Source: Porphyrobacter sp. UBA7686 (lineage in GTDB: Bacteria > Pseudomonadota > Alphaproteobacteria > Sphingomonadales > Sphingomonadaceae). From it: DNA of 22,960 bases. How positions within the stretch are numbered: position 1 is the stretch's first letter; each line of letters starts with the position of its first letter. This document shows, in pieces, positions 1-8,142 of the stretch. The DNA is taken from the NCBI GenBank assembly GCA_002482865.1, contig DLGU01000126.1, forward strand, positions 8,565 through 31,524. Reading direction: 5' to 3'. The notes below the pieces were generated by a model. It searched no databases, had not been told where the DNA came from, and worked only from the letters and a program-made list of their open reading frames with translations. Made by a program: the position numbers and the translations under genes.

Positions 1-1182
1 GGCGCGGGCAAGACGACGCTGCTCAACCACATCTTGGCCAACCGCGAGGGCAAGCGTGTGGCGGTGATCGTGAACGATATGAGCGAGGTCAACATCGACG
101 CCGACCTGGTGCGCGGGGGCGAGGCGGCGCTGTCCCGCGCGGAGGAAACGCTGGTCGAAATGACCAATGGCTGCATCTGCTGCACTCTGCGCGACGATCT
201 GCTCAAGGAAGTGCGCAAGCTGGCTGACGAGGGGCGCTTCGATTACCTCGTGATCGAAAGCACCGGGATTTCCGAACCCCTGCCCGTCGCGGCCACCTTC
301 TCGTTCCGTGACGAAGATGGCGCATGTCTGGGCGATGTGGCGCGGCTCGATACGATGGTGACGGTGGTCGATGCGCTCAATTTGCTAGCCGACTATTCGA
401 GCACCGATCTGCTCTCGGCACGCGGCGAGACAGCGGGCGAAGGCGATGATCGCAGCCTTGTCAGCCTGCTGGTCGAACAGATCGAATTCGCCGACGTGGT
501 GATCGTCAACAAGGCCGGCGCCGTGCCGTCCGAACAGCTCGCCACGGTTAAGCAGGTGGTGGCCTCGCTCAATGCCGACGCGCGGATCGTCGAAACCGAC
601 TTCGGCACAGCCACGCTCGACACGATCCTCGATACCGGGCTGTATGACGAGGAGCGTTCCGAACAACATCCGCTGTGGATGAAAGAGCTTTATGACTACG
701 CCAGCCACCGGCCCGAGAGCGAAGAATATGGCGTTGAAAGCTTCGTATACCGCGCCCGCCGCCCGTTCCATCCGGCGATGTTCTACCGCTTCCTGACCGG
801 CGATGCACTCGACACAGTGATCCGCGCCAAGGGCCATTTCTGGCTTGCCACCCGCAGCGATTTCCTCGGAGAGCTCGCCATTGCCGGGCACCAGAAAAGC
901 GTCAGCCGCATGGGCCGCTGGTGGGCTGCTGTGCCGAAGAACCGCTGGCCGGACGATGGCAGTTTCGAGGAATTCGTGATCCGTCACTGGGATCCGGTCT
1001 GGGGCGACCGGCGGCAGGAACTGGTGTTCATCGGCATCGGACTGGACAAGGCGGCAATTACCAAGGCGCTCGATGCTTGCCTCCTGCCGACGGACGCCTT
1101 CACGCCCGATCAGTGGGAAAACCTCAACGATCCCTTCCCCGCTTGGGGCGAGGCGCAGACCACGCTCGAACCGGCGGAATGA
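1..1182 (+). CDS. COG0523/CobW-family GTPase, zinc metallochaperone type (5' partial)
   Basis: The gene enters from the left edge; 393 codons are visible and probably only some 20-25 are missing. The first visible residues, GAGKTTLLNH, are the end of a Walker A loop. Next come VNDMSEVNID and the metal-binding motif GCICCTLRDDL, with C58, C60 and C61 of the visible part forming CxCC. The guanine-specificity motif reads VNKAG instead of the usual NKxD. The C-terminal part (YGVESFVYRARRPFHP, then GRWWAAVPKNRWP) matches the CobW C-terminal domain of the YciC/ZigA-like branch. Known family members are cytoplasmic GTPases that deliver zinc to client enzymes, often under zinc starvation; zinc as this protein's metal is inferred from the branch. 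A terminator-like hairpin follows at 1189-1208. High GC and an undamaged frame suggest host chromosome. Confidence 0.9.
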   Translation, partial: GAGKTTLLNHILANREGKRVAVIVNDMSEVNIDADLVRGGEAALSRAEETLVEMTNGCICCTLRDDLLKEVRKLADEGRFDYLVIESTGISEPLPVAATFSFRDEDGACLGDVARLDTMVTVVDALNLLADYSSTDLLSARGETAGEGDDRSLVSLLVEQIEFADVVIVNKAGAVPSEQLATVKQVVASLNADARIVETDFGTATLDTILDTGLYDEERSEQHPLWMKELYDYASHRPESEEYGVESFVYRARRPFHPAMFYRFLTGDALDTVIRAKGHFWLATRSDFLGELAIAGHQKSVSRMGRWWAAVPKNRWPDDGSFEEFVIRHWDPVWGDRRQELVFIGIGLDKAAITKALDACLLPTDAFTPDQWENLNDPFPAWGEAQTTLEPAE

Positions 1183-1188
1183 TGGTGA

Positions 1189-1208
1189 GGGCGGCCCTCT
1201 CGCCGCCC
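1189..1208 (+). terminator. GC-rich hairpin just after the GTPase gene
   Basis: Perfect 7-base arms (GGGCGGC and GCCGCCC) enclose a 6-base loop, starting 6 bases after the stop codon of the GTPase. No T-run follows, so intrinsic termination is plausible but not certain. Confidence 0.45.
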
Positions 1209-1326
1209 CGAATTATGTTGCCCGCAAGGTGGAAGCGCCGAAGCGCTTTGTTCCCGGTCATCAGGTCATCCTGCGCCTGATGGAGTAAGCTCGACAAGTG
1301 TGAGCGCATCACACAATGTCCACCGC

Positions 1327-2013
1327 ATGACGTCTTTGCCCTCTGATCGACCTCCGACCTGGCCGCTGATGGCGTGGCTGACGGCAGCGGCGGCCGGTAT
1401 CGCGGCCCCAGCAATTGCCATGCTGCATTTGCAGAATGCGCCCGCCCCTGCGCCGTTCGCGTTTATTGCGGGGCCGCTCCTCGCGGTCGGCCTGATGGGA
1501 GCCGGCATGGTCTCAGCGGCCATCGCCGGGAGGCTGTGGATCGGTGTCGCGCTGGCGCTGCTGACGGCGGCTGGTCTCATCTTGTTCGCCAGCGCGCTGG
1601 GAATGCCGCCGTTGGAGCAACCCGTTGCAATGGGGTTGGCCCTCATCATCGCCAGCACCAGCTTCGCCGCACGCGGCACCCTGTTTGCCCGCAGCGCAGC
1701 CCAAAAGGGCTGGTGGATCGCCGTTGCCGTGGTCGCAGGAGAGGCCGCCGTCGTCGCAACCGCTGCGGCGATGCCGGGCGCCCTGCCCGGCTGGCTGTTG
1801 GCCTTGCTGCCAGCACAATGGGCCAACATGGCAATCCGATCAGCACTCATCGGTCCCGGCACGCCGGCGGCAATCGCGGCCCTGTTGGCACTCGGCGGGA
1901 CGGCAGCAGCGACGTTGCTGGTGGCCCGGTTGTGGCCAAAGCGCTGGCCTTACCTGATCATGTTTACGACCTGGCTCGGCTTCTCGGCGCTGGTCTGGCA
2001 CCAGGTAAGTTAG
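1327..2013 (+). CDS. Polytopic inner-membrane protein of unknown function
   Basis: A 228-residue protein that is almost entirely hydrophobic and Ala/Gly/Leu-rich, with about six or seven membrane-spanning stretches separated by short loops (for example FIAGPLLAVGLMGAGMV and GLALIIASTSFAA). No soluble domain or catalytic motif is visible. I chose ATG 1327; an in-frame GTG at 1300 would add nine residues. It is 145 bases from the upstream GTPase with a hairpin between them, so it is probably transcribed separately. Its codon use resembles the GTPase, and it seems to be the last host gene before the att-like site at 2067. I do not recognise the family. Confidence 0.75.
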   Translation: MTSLPSDRPPTWPLMAWLTAAAAGIAAPAIAMLHLQNAPAPAPFAFIAGPLLAVGLMGAGMVSAAIAGRLWIGVALALLTAAGLILFASALGMPPLEQPVAMGLALIIASTSFAARGTLFARSAAQKGWWIAVAVVAGEAAVVATAAAMPGALPGWLLALLPAQWANMAIRSALIGPGTPAAIAALLALGGTAAATLLVARLWPKRWPYLIMFTTWLGFSALVWHQVS

Positions 2014-2066
2014 TCGCAAGCGAGCAGCGATCGCGGATCAAGACTTCACTTTGAGAGAAGGATAAT

Positions 2067-2092
2067 TGGCGGAGAGGGTGGGATTAGAACCC
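2067..2092 (-). other. att-like copy of a tRNA-Ser 3' end
   Basis: Read on the minus strand, these 26 bases give a TpsiC loop (GGGTTCTAATCCC) followed by an acceptor 3' half and GCCA end (CCCTCTCCGCCA) typical of bacterial tRNA-Ser. The upstream tRNA body is absent: the sequence beyond 2092 (TTACGGGATTTAGCC) does not complete the T stem or any tRNA arm. A bare tRNA 3' end beside a P4-type integrase is the classic signature of an attachment site made by integration into a tRNA gene. This reads as the host-side junction of an integrative element that begins here. The matching junction with the intact tRNA is not in this window. Confidence 0.6.
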
Positions 2093-2254
2093 TTACGGGA
2101 TTTAGCCAGATTTTCGTTTAGAATTAACATATATTACCGCTTATTAACACACGCGCTGATCGCTGACTTCCGCCGATGACCGCGTAAATCCGTGTTGCTA
2201 GTGGGCATAAAAATGGGCATGATTGGCGAAACCAGCTGTCCAATGGAACCCCGC

Positions 2255-3436
2255 ATGGCCCGTGCCCTCAACATCCTCACAGCCCGAAAAGTCGCGTGTC
2301 TGAAAGACCCAGGTCGCCACTCCGATGGCGGCGGCTTGTATCTACGGGTTAGCCCGAAAGGAGCCAGGTCCTGGGTCTTCATGTCTGCCGTCGGTGGCAA
2401 ACGCAGCGAGATCGGCCTGGGCGCAGCATCTGCGATCGGGTTGGCGGTAGCGCGTGACCTAGCGGGGAAGATGCGCGAGGCCGTAGCTTTGGGACAGGAT
2501 CCTAGAGCCGTGCTTGCTCCAAACGAAGTTGCGGTACCAGAAGAGAAGGTGACCTTTGGCGCATTTGCCGCAGATTACATCGCCAGCGTGGAAGCTGGTT
2601 GGAAAAGTCCTGTTCATCGGCAGCAATGGCGCAATTCACTGCGTGATCATGCGTCGAGACTGAAGGACAAGCCGCTTGATGAAATCAACACTAACGACGT
2701 GCTAGCCGTCTTGCAGCCAATCTGGCTCACGAAAGCAGAAACTGCCAGTCGCTTGCGTGGGCGGATTGAGCGGGTTCTTGATGCAGCCAAGGCGCGTGGG
2801 CTTATCCCTCGCGACCACGCCAATCCGGCTCGATTAAAGGGGCATCTGGATTTTCTGTTGCCCAAGCAGCCAAGCCTAACCCGTGGGCATCATGCAGCGC
2901 TGCCCTACCGCGAGGCACCTGCCTTCATGAAGCTGCTGCGCCAACGCCCAGCATTGGCAGCACGCTGCTTGGAGTTCACCATACTGACGGCTGCTCGATC
3001 AGGAGAAGCGTTGGGTGCCACCTGGGGCGAAATCGACTTTGATGAGAAGTTGTGGCGTGTTCCAGGCTCGCGCATGAAGGCTGGGGTCGAACATATCGTC
3101 CCACTTTCGAGTTCAGCGCTTGCGGTGCTGGACAAGCTGCGTGGGCAAAAGGTTCAACCGACTGATAGGGTCTTTGCCGTCGCTGGTGCTGCGCGCAGCA
3201 ATATGGCCATGGCGATGCTGCTGCGCCGGATGAACTATCACCACATCACCACGCATGGGTTCAGGTCAACGTTTCGCGACTGGGCTGGAGACTGCACTAA
3301 TCACCCTCGAGAGATCATCGAGACTGCTCTCGCTCACACCATCCAGAATAAGGCTGAGAAAGCCTATCGGCGTGGTACTGCCATCGAGCGGCGGCGGGCG
3401 CTGATGGAGGAGTGGGCTGGGTTTCTTTCTCAATGA
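2255..3436 (+). CDS. P4-type tyrosine integrase with DUF4102 arm-binding domain
   Basis: A site-specific recombinase of about 393 residues. The N-terminal part (ARALNILTARKV ... SDGGGLYLRVSPKGARSW) is the DUF4102 arm-type DNA-binding domain of P4-like integrases. A core-binding helical region lies at roughly 100-190, then the catalytic domain. Numbered from ATG 2255, the catalytic residues are R248 (TAARSGE), K275 (SRMKAG), H334 and R337 (THGFRSTFRDW), H361 (LAHT) and nucleophile Y371 (KAYRRG), so the enzyme looks intact. The frame is open from GTG 2192; I chose 2255 because MARALN is the usual start of this family, with ATG 2243 also possible. The gene begins about 160 bases inside the tRNA-Ser-like att site, supporting a genomic island starting at about 2067. 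Confidence 0.9.
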   Translation: MARALNILTARKVACLKDPGRHSDGGGLYLRVSPKGARSWVFMSAVGGKRSEIGLGAASAIGLAVARDLAGKMREAVALGQDPRAVLAPNEVAVPEEKVTFGAFAADYIASVEAGWKSPVHRQQWRNSLRDHASRLKDKPLDEINTNDVLAVLQPIWLTKAETASRLRGRIERVLDAAKARGLIPRDHANPARLKGHLDFLLPKQPSLTRGHHAALPYREAPAFMKLLRQRPALAARCLEFTILTAARSGEALGATWGEIDFDEKLWRVPGSRMKAGVEHIVPLSSSALAVLDKLRGQKVQPTDRVFAVAGAARSNMAMAMLLRRMNYHHITTHGFRSTFRDWAGDCTNHPREIIETALAHTIQNKAEKAYRRGTAIERRRALMEEWAGFLSQ

Positions 3437-3469
3437 TGGAGTCATGGGTGCTAGTCACCTAAGCCCACC

Positions 3470-3745
3470 TGAACCGCCCCGGGGATTGCCGGAGGGCAGT
3501 TTCACTAAATTAGGCTGCCATGGGCGGGTCGTCTAGCATGGCGTAGTAACGCTCTTCGGCTTCAGTAGGCGGGATATTGCCGATTGGCTCGAGCATGCAG
3601 CGGTTGTTGAACCAGTCCACCCACACGGGCGTGGCGCATTCCGCGGCTTCAGATGAGCGCCGCGGGCCTCGCCGGTGGATGAGCTCGGCCTTGTAAAGAC
3701 CGTTGATCGCCTCAGCCATCTCATCGTCTGCAGCGCCTTAACCGT
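3470..3745 (-). mobile_element. Truncated IS3-family element (transposase 3' part plus terminal repeat)
   Basis: The sequence starting TGAACCGCCCCGGGGATTG at 3470 is a typical terminal inverted repeat of IS3-family elements. It lies immediately beyond the 3' end of an OrfB-like reading frame on the minus strand. The other end of the element is missing, and homology stops at about 3745, where an in-frame stop appears upstream of the transposase fragment. A related terminal repeat, pointing the same way, occurs at 8991. Confidence 0.7.
3510..3743 (-). pseudogene. IS3-family transposase OrfB, C-terminal fragment
   Basis: About 77 codons of the transposase C-terminus remain. They include DDEMAEAINGLYKAELIH, WVDWFNNRCMLEPIGNIPP and TEAEERYYAMLDD, the conserved tail following the catalytic glutamate in IS3-family OrfB proteins. 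The DDE catalytic residues are lost. A stop codon occurs in frame just upstream (about 3738-3743), consistent with truncation at an old recombination junction. It is not expected to be functional. Confidence 0.75.
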
Positions 3746-3849
3746 AGGTTGCTCCCCGCATTCTGAGGAGGGTGCTGGGGAGAGGTTGATTGCCTCTCTC
3801 ACTTGGGGTCGATAGGAAAACGCTGGAAGAGTTCCCAAGGGGAGGTCCT

Positions 3850-3939
3850 ATGATTCCGTGGTCGAAGACGGCAGTGATTCGGTCGGAGTGGTGGCAGCGC
3901 TTAAATTGCAAGGCGGCTTGCAGCACAATCGAAAGGTGA
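3850..3939 (+). CDS. Possible 29-codon leader peptide upstream of the SH3-like secreted protein
   Basis: A short frame (MIPWSKTAVIRSEWWQRLN... ending IER) has the strongest Shine-Dalgarno in the area, AAGGGGAGG, six bases before its ATG. It stops eight bases before GTG 3947 of the next gene, and the ribosome-binding sequence of that gene (GAAAGG) lies inside its last codons. The geometry fits translational coupling or a leader peptide. No homology is recognised, and it could be leftover sequence from the IS junction at about 3745. Confidence 0.3.
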   Translation: MIPWSKTAVIRSEWWQRLNCKAACSTIER

Positions 3940-3946
3940 CGGGTTC

Positions 3947-5899
3947 GTGCGCTTGTTCCCTTTGATCATTGCGGTATGCCAAATTAGCGCTGCCGCTCTC
4001 ATGTTGACGCCCGCTCCGGTAGCGGCACAATCTGAGGCGTTTAGCAACCCGTCTGCGCACTGCCGAGCAATTGTCAACGAGGACAATCCTCCCGGTTGGG
4101 ACCGGGGAACGCAGTCAATGGCCCGTGCTGCCGGGATTACGAGCGGGTATGCTGTGCATTGGCGCTGTTCGAATGGGCAGGTGCTTGTCTGCGGTGTTGT
4201 AGACATGCACGAAACTAATTGCTCACGCCGCGACCGGCGGCAGCAAGCGGAATACCCCGAATACTGCCGTGAAAATCCTAATGCGCAATTCATTCCTTTC
4301 TCAGCCGGAAACCGCCGATCGGTCTATGAGTGGCGCTGCCGCGGCAAAGTGCCGGTGGTGGTCAGGCGATACATCTCAGAAAATGAACTCACTCCCGCTG
4401 GCTACATGATCGCCGAATGGAGTCCGCTTATTAGCGCGCGCGATTTCCTTTCCGCGAGCTTTGCCATTGTTGACGTCGAGGTGACTGCGAACGCAAGGGT
4501 CCGAGATCATCCGACGACAATTGGTTCCGGCGTCCTAGGGGTGATCACTGCGGGGCGTTTTTTGTCTGGGGAATGGGTGCCCGCCGACGACGGTAATGGC
4601 CGCTGGCTGCGTGTCGATCTGAGCTCTCTCGATGAAATACAAGGGCAATCTTCTTGGCCCTACGGTTACATCTGGGATGGCAACCTTAGACCCGCTCAAC
4701 CCTATTCGAACGGGGCCGATGCAACCGGACCTTCCTCGACACTTCGGTCTGACCTGCAGGCGCGGGCTGATCGCTTCTACGCTGCTGCTGACCTATCTAG
4801 CGCACTTGAAGCGCTGGCCGATATTGTGGGCGTTCTCACCAAGATGCGTGATGCGGAGGATCTGTACATCGCGACGCAGGTCTTTGAAATCTATGATGCA
4901 CCCGGATCGGAATTGGCGCTCGCCGACATGACGAGAAAGAACGTCTGGACCCTCGCGCAAATGGTTTCAACTGGACTGCTGAAGGGCTGGTATGCCCGAG
5001 CGAAGGAAACAGGGCGCAAACCTCCCATCAGGTATGAATATGCTGAAGTAATGGTTCAGAACGTTTTGTATGCAGCCCGGGCAGGCTCGGGTGATGTTCC
5101 TGGCGCGATTGCCGATGCGAGCGGAGATCAGATCGATCGGATCAAGGAAATCGCTATAACTTATCAGCAGGTAAGAGGGCAGAACGAGCTTCTTGTGCAC
5201 AATGCTCTGAACTCTGCATTGCTGGACCTCGACCGCTATTCGAGGGGAGAGCTCGATTACAAATTCGTGCTGCAAAACATCATCAACAGCAGGAAGATCG
5301 CCACCGATTTAGATTCGACCACACGTAGGGTGATGCGCGATGACACCCCAACTCGATTGGCCATTGTTGCTGACCTCCAGGAAATCAAGCTCAAGGTGCT
5401 CAGAGGCGACGATGTCTCTGTGCTTCTCGAAAGCATGAAGGCGCAGTATCAAGGTAATGCATTTGCGAAGGACGCGGCGCTTCTGTTGGGTATCCCCGGC
5501 TGGTATAACGCGATGGGTCCGTCAAAAGATACTGATCGAGCTTCCCCCGAAGGCGCAAACATCGTCTCCCTGACCATCGTAAATACTGAGTTGATGACGG
5601 ATTGCTTCATCTCTTTGGATGAACGAGGGCAGAAAATCGTAGGATTTTCACGGGGAAATTTTTGGAGATTTGGAATCAACAACCAAGTCTATCATTTTGA
5701 TTTGTCTGACTCTTCTTACGATCCGCTAAGCGGAGAGTTTATAGTGCTTGATAAGAGTCGTAGTATTTCAATAGGGGTAAAACCTACTGGCCGCCGGTCA
5801 ACAAGCAGATTCGATTATGATCTAATTGGTTTGAACGTGATTTTTGGGAATTTGAGAACTCGATTAAATGGCTTTCGTTTTTGTCAAAAAGGTGATTGA
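3947..5899 (+). CDS. Secreted multidomain protein with SH3-like domain, unknown function
   Basis: A 650-residue exported protein. Residues 1-28 form a signal peptide (LFPLIIAVCQISAAALML then APVAAQ). Residues 30-140 are Cys-rich (pairs around 39, 74, 82, 92, 107, 131), suggesting disulphides in the periplasm. Residues about 176-250 resemble a bacterial SH3 domain (ANARVRDHPTTIGSGVLGVI ... GRWLRVDL ... YGYIWDGNL). Residues 270-530 look mostly helical, and 535-650 form a beta-rich tail. It starts at GTG 3947, the first codon giving a full signal peptide. The last third of the gene becomes clearly AT-rich compared with the rest. A second SH3-like secreted protein follows after 50 bases. Cell-wall or envelope binding is the usual role of bacterial SH3 domains; the specific job here is unknown. 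Confidence 0.8.
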   Translation: MRLFPLIIAVCQISAAALMLTPAPVAAQSEAFSNPSAHCRAIVNEDNPPGWDRGTQSMARAAGITSGYAVHWRCSNGQVLVCGVVDMHETNCSRRDRRQQAEYPEYCRENPNAQFIPFSAGNRRSVYEWRCRGKVPVVVRRYISENELTPAGYMIAEWSPLISARDFLSASFAIVDVEVTANARVRDHPTTIGSGVLGVITAGRFLSGEWVPADDGNGRWLRVDLSSLDEIQGQSSWPYGYIWDGNLRPAQPYSNGADATGPSSTLRSDLQARADRFYAAADLSSALEALADIVGVLTKMRDAEDLYIATQVFEIYDAPGSELALADMTRKNVWTLAQMVSTGLLKGWYARAKETGRKPPIRYEYAEVMVQNVLYAARAGSGDVPGAIADASGDQIDRIKEIAITYQQVRGQNELLVHNALNSALLDLDRYSRGELDYKFVLQNIINSRKIATDLDSTTRRVMRDDTPTRLAIVADLQEIKLKVLRGDDVSVLLESMKAQYQGNAFAKDAALLLGIPGWYNAMGPSKDTDRASPEGANIVSLTIVNTELMTDCFISLDERGQKIVGFSRGNFWRFGINNQVYHFDLSDSSYDPLSGEFIVLDKSRSISIGVKPTGRRSTSRFDYDLIGLNVIFGNLRTRLNGFRFCQKGD

Positions 5900-5949
5900 T
5901 TTATTTGTATGGCCTGTTGATTATTCAATTCATCATGTGAGTAAATTTT

Positions 5950-6270
5950 ATGACTAGAAGAACAGTATTGGCTTGTGTTTTTGCGACATTTTCGCTGCCA
6001 ACATTGGCAAACCCCACACCTGAAATGTTGAGGGATCCCGAAGTTAACTGGCTTTGCACTGTAAAGATTTCATCAAAATATTTGCGCATTCGTAAGGAGC
6101 CAAGCGGGGTTATAATCGGCTCAATTCCCAACGGTTCTTCATTTGAACCTACCGACGCGAGATATGCAGACGATGGGTCATTGTGGTATCGGACCGACGG
6201 AGATGGGCATCAGATTGGCTGGGTGAGTTCGACGCTTGTCGATTGCTTTAACTGGGTCCATGCCGACTGA
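5950..6270 (+). CDS. Small secreted SH3-like protein
   Basis: A 106-residue protein with a short signal peptide (RRTVLACVFATFSLPTLA, cleavage likely before NPTP). The mature part is almost entirely one SH3-like fold: LRIRKEPSGVIIGSIPNGSSF, then WYRTDGDGHQIGWVSSTLV. Two cysteines (about 36 and 98) could form a disulphide. The gene is AT-rich, like the end of its upstream neighbour, and follows it by 50 bases, so the two probably form an operon of envelope proteins sharing the same domain type. The ribosome-binding site is weak (GTGAG). No enzymatic motif is visible. Confidence 0.7.
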   Translation: MTRRTVLACVFATFSLPTLANPTPEMLRDPEVNWLCTVKISSKYLRIRKEPSGVIIGSIPNGSSFEPTDARYADDGSLWYRTDGDGHQIGWVSSTLVDCFNWVHAD

Positions 6271-6411
6271 AGTTGGACATCCGCAAAACCTCTCTCATTT
6301 GAGGTCATGATCTAATCCACTTGCCGCATTGGACGGAGAGTTTCGATGCATCCTCGCAGCCTGTTTTCGCTACGCGTTAGCAACGTTATCAAATTAGACT
6401 AGGCCCAAGGC

Positions 6412-6500
6412 TCATTGTGGTAGGCAGCAGATGACCGTTATTGCGATACAGACGGCGGACATGAGCGTGTGGGCGCAGCGATCCTAGCGGTTGTGGATGC
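6412..6500 (-). pseudogene. IS5-family transposase, C-terminal remnant
   Basis: The minus strand encodes DRCAHTLMSAVCIAITVI, which matches the conserved tail (RYDRCAHTFMSAVCIA...) of many IS5-family transposases of alphaproteobacteria. A TAG replaces the tyrosine codon just before DRC, and the frame stops at 6412. The upstream part ends exactly at the left terminal repeat of the IS3/IS407 element at 6501 and does not resume on its right side, so the IS5 copy was already broken or was cut by an adjacent deletion. Confidence 0.6.
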
Positions 6501-6532
6501 TGACGTGACCCCCAGCGTTCCTCCACCTGGGA

Positions 6533-7444
6533 TTAGTGCCGGGCGGTTGTTTTGCGCATCAGCGCGGTTGAAGCAATGGGCTGCGTAGCGGAGCCCGTAG
6601 GGCGTAGCGAAGCAGGCCATTGCTTATCCAGTTCGGCGGCGAACGCCGCCGGGGTTGCGTAGCCAAGGGATGAGTGTGGCCTCTCTCGGTTGTAATCCTC
6701 GACCCAAGCAGCGATCTCGACCCGTGCGTGGGCCATGCTGAGGAACAGGGTCTCGTTCAGCAGCTCATCGCGCATGCGGCCGTTAAAGCTCTCGACGTAG
6801 CCGTTCTGCATCGGCTTGCCCGGAGCGATGTAATGCCACTCCACCCCGATCTCGCCGCACCATGCGAGCACGGCATTGCTGGTGAGCTCGGTGCCATTGT
6901 CGCTAACGATCATGCCCGGCTTGCCGCGCTGGGCGATCAACTGGGTCAGCTCGCGCACGACACGGTGCCCGGAGATCGAGGTGTCCGGCACCGCCGCCAG
7001 GCACTCTCTGGTCACGTCATCGACCACATTGAGCACCCGGAACCGTCTGCCAGAAGCCATCTGGTCATGGACGAAGTCGAGGCTCCAGCGCTGGTTCGGC
7101 AGCGCCAGCACCGGAGCAGGTGCTCTGGTCCCGACAGCACGCTTGCGGCTGCGTCGCCGCCTCACCGCCAGACCTTCCTCCTTATAGAGCCGCTGGGTCT
7201 TCTTGCGGTTGATCATCACGCCCTCCCGGCGCAGCAGGATATGCAAACGGCGATAGCCGAACCGGCGACGCTGGTTGGCCAGATCGCGCAGTCTCTCGCG
7301 CAGGCCGGCATCCTCGTCCCTGATGGAACGGTAGCGCACACTCTTGCGATCAGCATCGATGACACGGCACGCCCGCCGCTCGCTCATCCCATGAAATGCC
7401 TGGAGATGACCGGCCGCTTCCCGCTTCGCGACGGGCGTCACCAC
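6533..7444 (-). CDS. IS3-family transposase OrfB (DDE integrase-type catalytic part)
   Basis: This is the 303-residue catalytic half of the transposase. HTH_21-like residues 1-95 include [16 protein letters not shown], followed by the rve-type core with catalytic D123 (WSLDFVHD), D182 (VSDNGTE) and E218 ([14 protein letters not shown]). The D-E spacing of 35 intervening residues is exactly that of DD(35)E enzymes. The product is normally made as an OrfAB fusion through a -1 shift in the overlap with OrfA (7438-7444). The reading frame is intact, so the element may still be active. The C-terminal residues after about 280 extend to TAA at 6533, inside the left terminal repeat region. Confidence 0.9.
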   Translation of the reverse strand: MVTPVAKREAAGHLQAFHGMSERRACRVIDADRKSVRYRSIRDEDAGLRERLRDLANQRRRFGYRRLHILLRREGVMINRKKTQRLYKEEGLAVRRRRSRKRAVGTRAPAPVLALPNQRWSLDFVHDQMASGRRFRVLNVVDDVTRECLAAVPDTSISGHRVVRELTQLIAQRGKPGMIVSDNGTELTSNAVLAWCGEIGVEWHYIAPGKPMQNGYVESFNGRMRDELLNETLFLSMAHARVEIAAWVEDYNRERPHSSLGYATPAAFAAELDKQWPASLRPTGSATQPIASTALMRKTTARH

Positions 7445-7704
7445 TTTTTTGAGAGCAGATCCTTCAGCGCCACGTTGTCCAGCATCGTGTCGGCCAGCAG
7501 CCGCTTGAGCTTCGCGTTCTCGGTCTCAAGTTCCCGCAGCCGCCGGGCCTCGGATACCTCCAGCCCGCCATACTTGGCCTTCCAGTTGTAGATCGTCGCT
7601 TCAGACACACCATGCCGACGGGCCAGATCAGCGGTCTTCGCCCCCGCCTCCGCTTCCTTCAGCACACCAATGATCTGCTCTTCTGAAAACCTCACACGCT
7701 TCAT
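7438..7704 (-). CDS. IS3-family transposase OrfA (helix-turn-helix DNA-binding part)
   Basis: An 88-residue protein. Residues 1-50 form a helix-turn-helix domain ([17 protein letters not shown] ... [18 protein letters not shown]). Residues 52-85 form a leucine-zipper-like coiled coil ([17 protein letters not shown]) that usually mediates transposase multimerisation. It binds the terminal repeats and regulates transposition. It starts at ATG 7704 behind GAAGGAAGG. Its last codons contain the A AAA AAG heptamer (7444-7450) that allows ribosomes to enter the OrfB frame, and it ends in TGA at 7438. Confidence 0.9.
   Translation of the reverse strand: MKRVRFSEEQIIGVLKEAEAGAKTADLARRHGVSEATIYNWKAKYGGLEVSEARRLRELETENAKLKRLLADTMLDNVALKDLLSKKW
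7444..7450 (-). other. Programmed -1 frameshift heptamer A AAA AAG
   Basis: In the OrfA frame the minus strand reads TCA AAA AAG TGG TGA. Sliding back one base gives AAA GTG GTG ACG, which is exactly the OrfB frame (VVTPVAK). This is the standard slip signal for making the OrfAB transposase in IS3-family elements. Confidence 0.75.
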
Positions 7705-7767
7705 CGTCTGTCCTTCCTTCAGGCCAGACTCTAATCGCTCGTGGAGGAAAATCAGGGGGTCACGTCA

Positions 7768-7909
7768 CCGGCGATCTTGAGACGCCGATCAAGGCCTTCG
7801 TCGAACACTTAACGGATACTCACCGGACGATCGCGAATTTTTGAAGGAGCACGGCGTCACTGAGGCTGAAATGAGAGCGGCCGTGACGCTTATTGGCAAC
7901 CCTAACTAG
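7768..7909 (+). pseudogene. C-terminal fragment of a small gene cut at the IS edge (DUF3606-like?)
   Basis: Immediately right of the IS, one frame runs to TAG 7907-7909 and ends DDREFLKEHGVTEAEM followed by RAAVTLIGNPN. The pattern of an acidic helix, GVTEAEMRAAV and then a final IGN resembles the C-terminus of DUF3606-type small proteins, but that is a guess from memory. No start codon with a ribosome-binding site lies between the IS end and the fragment, so it appears to have lost its 5' end. From 7910 to 8142 I see only AT-rich intergenic sequence. Confidence 0.35.
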
Positions 7910-8142
7910 CTGCTCCATGAACTGTTTGTTACTTTAGCATGGATTACCACGATCAGTTAGCAAAATTGTACCGCTTGCCTGCGGCTTTCGAAGAACACGC
8001 TTCATTTCTATAATGCAGAAAAACGCACTGCTTCACCTAAACTGAAAATATCTGGTGGCTGCGGAGCCCGAGAAAAACAGACAAGCAATCTCTTGGTTAT
8101 CTCTTTATAAGCCAAGCATAGTCATCGCTAAATGGTCCGAAC

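Larger units (their letters stand above)
6501..7767 (-). mobile_element. Complete IS3-family element, IS407 type (1267 bp)
   Basis: The outer 13 bases, TGACGTGACCCCC, are present at 6501 and in inverted form at 7755-7767. The imperfect similarity continues inward (TTCCTCCAC...GATTAG on both sides). Inside are overlapping OrfA and OrfB frames with an A6G slip site. Length and gene arrangement match the IS407 branch of IS3. No target duplication is seen: the flanking tetramers are ATGC on the left and CCGG on the right. This implies recombination or an adjacent deletion after insertion. A 51-base fragment of the OrfA-side end recurs at 22886-22936. Confidence 0.9.

Noticed and set aside
385..987. 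A 200-codon minus-strand frame inside the GTPase gene
   Set aside because: The plus-strand GTPase has clear conserved motifs across the whole stretch.
2067..2150. A complete tRNA-Ser gene
   Set aside because: Only the 3' acceptor and TpsiC portion is present; the T stem is imperfect and no D or anticodon arm follows.
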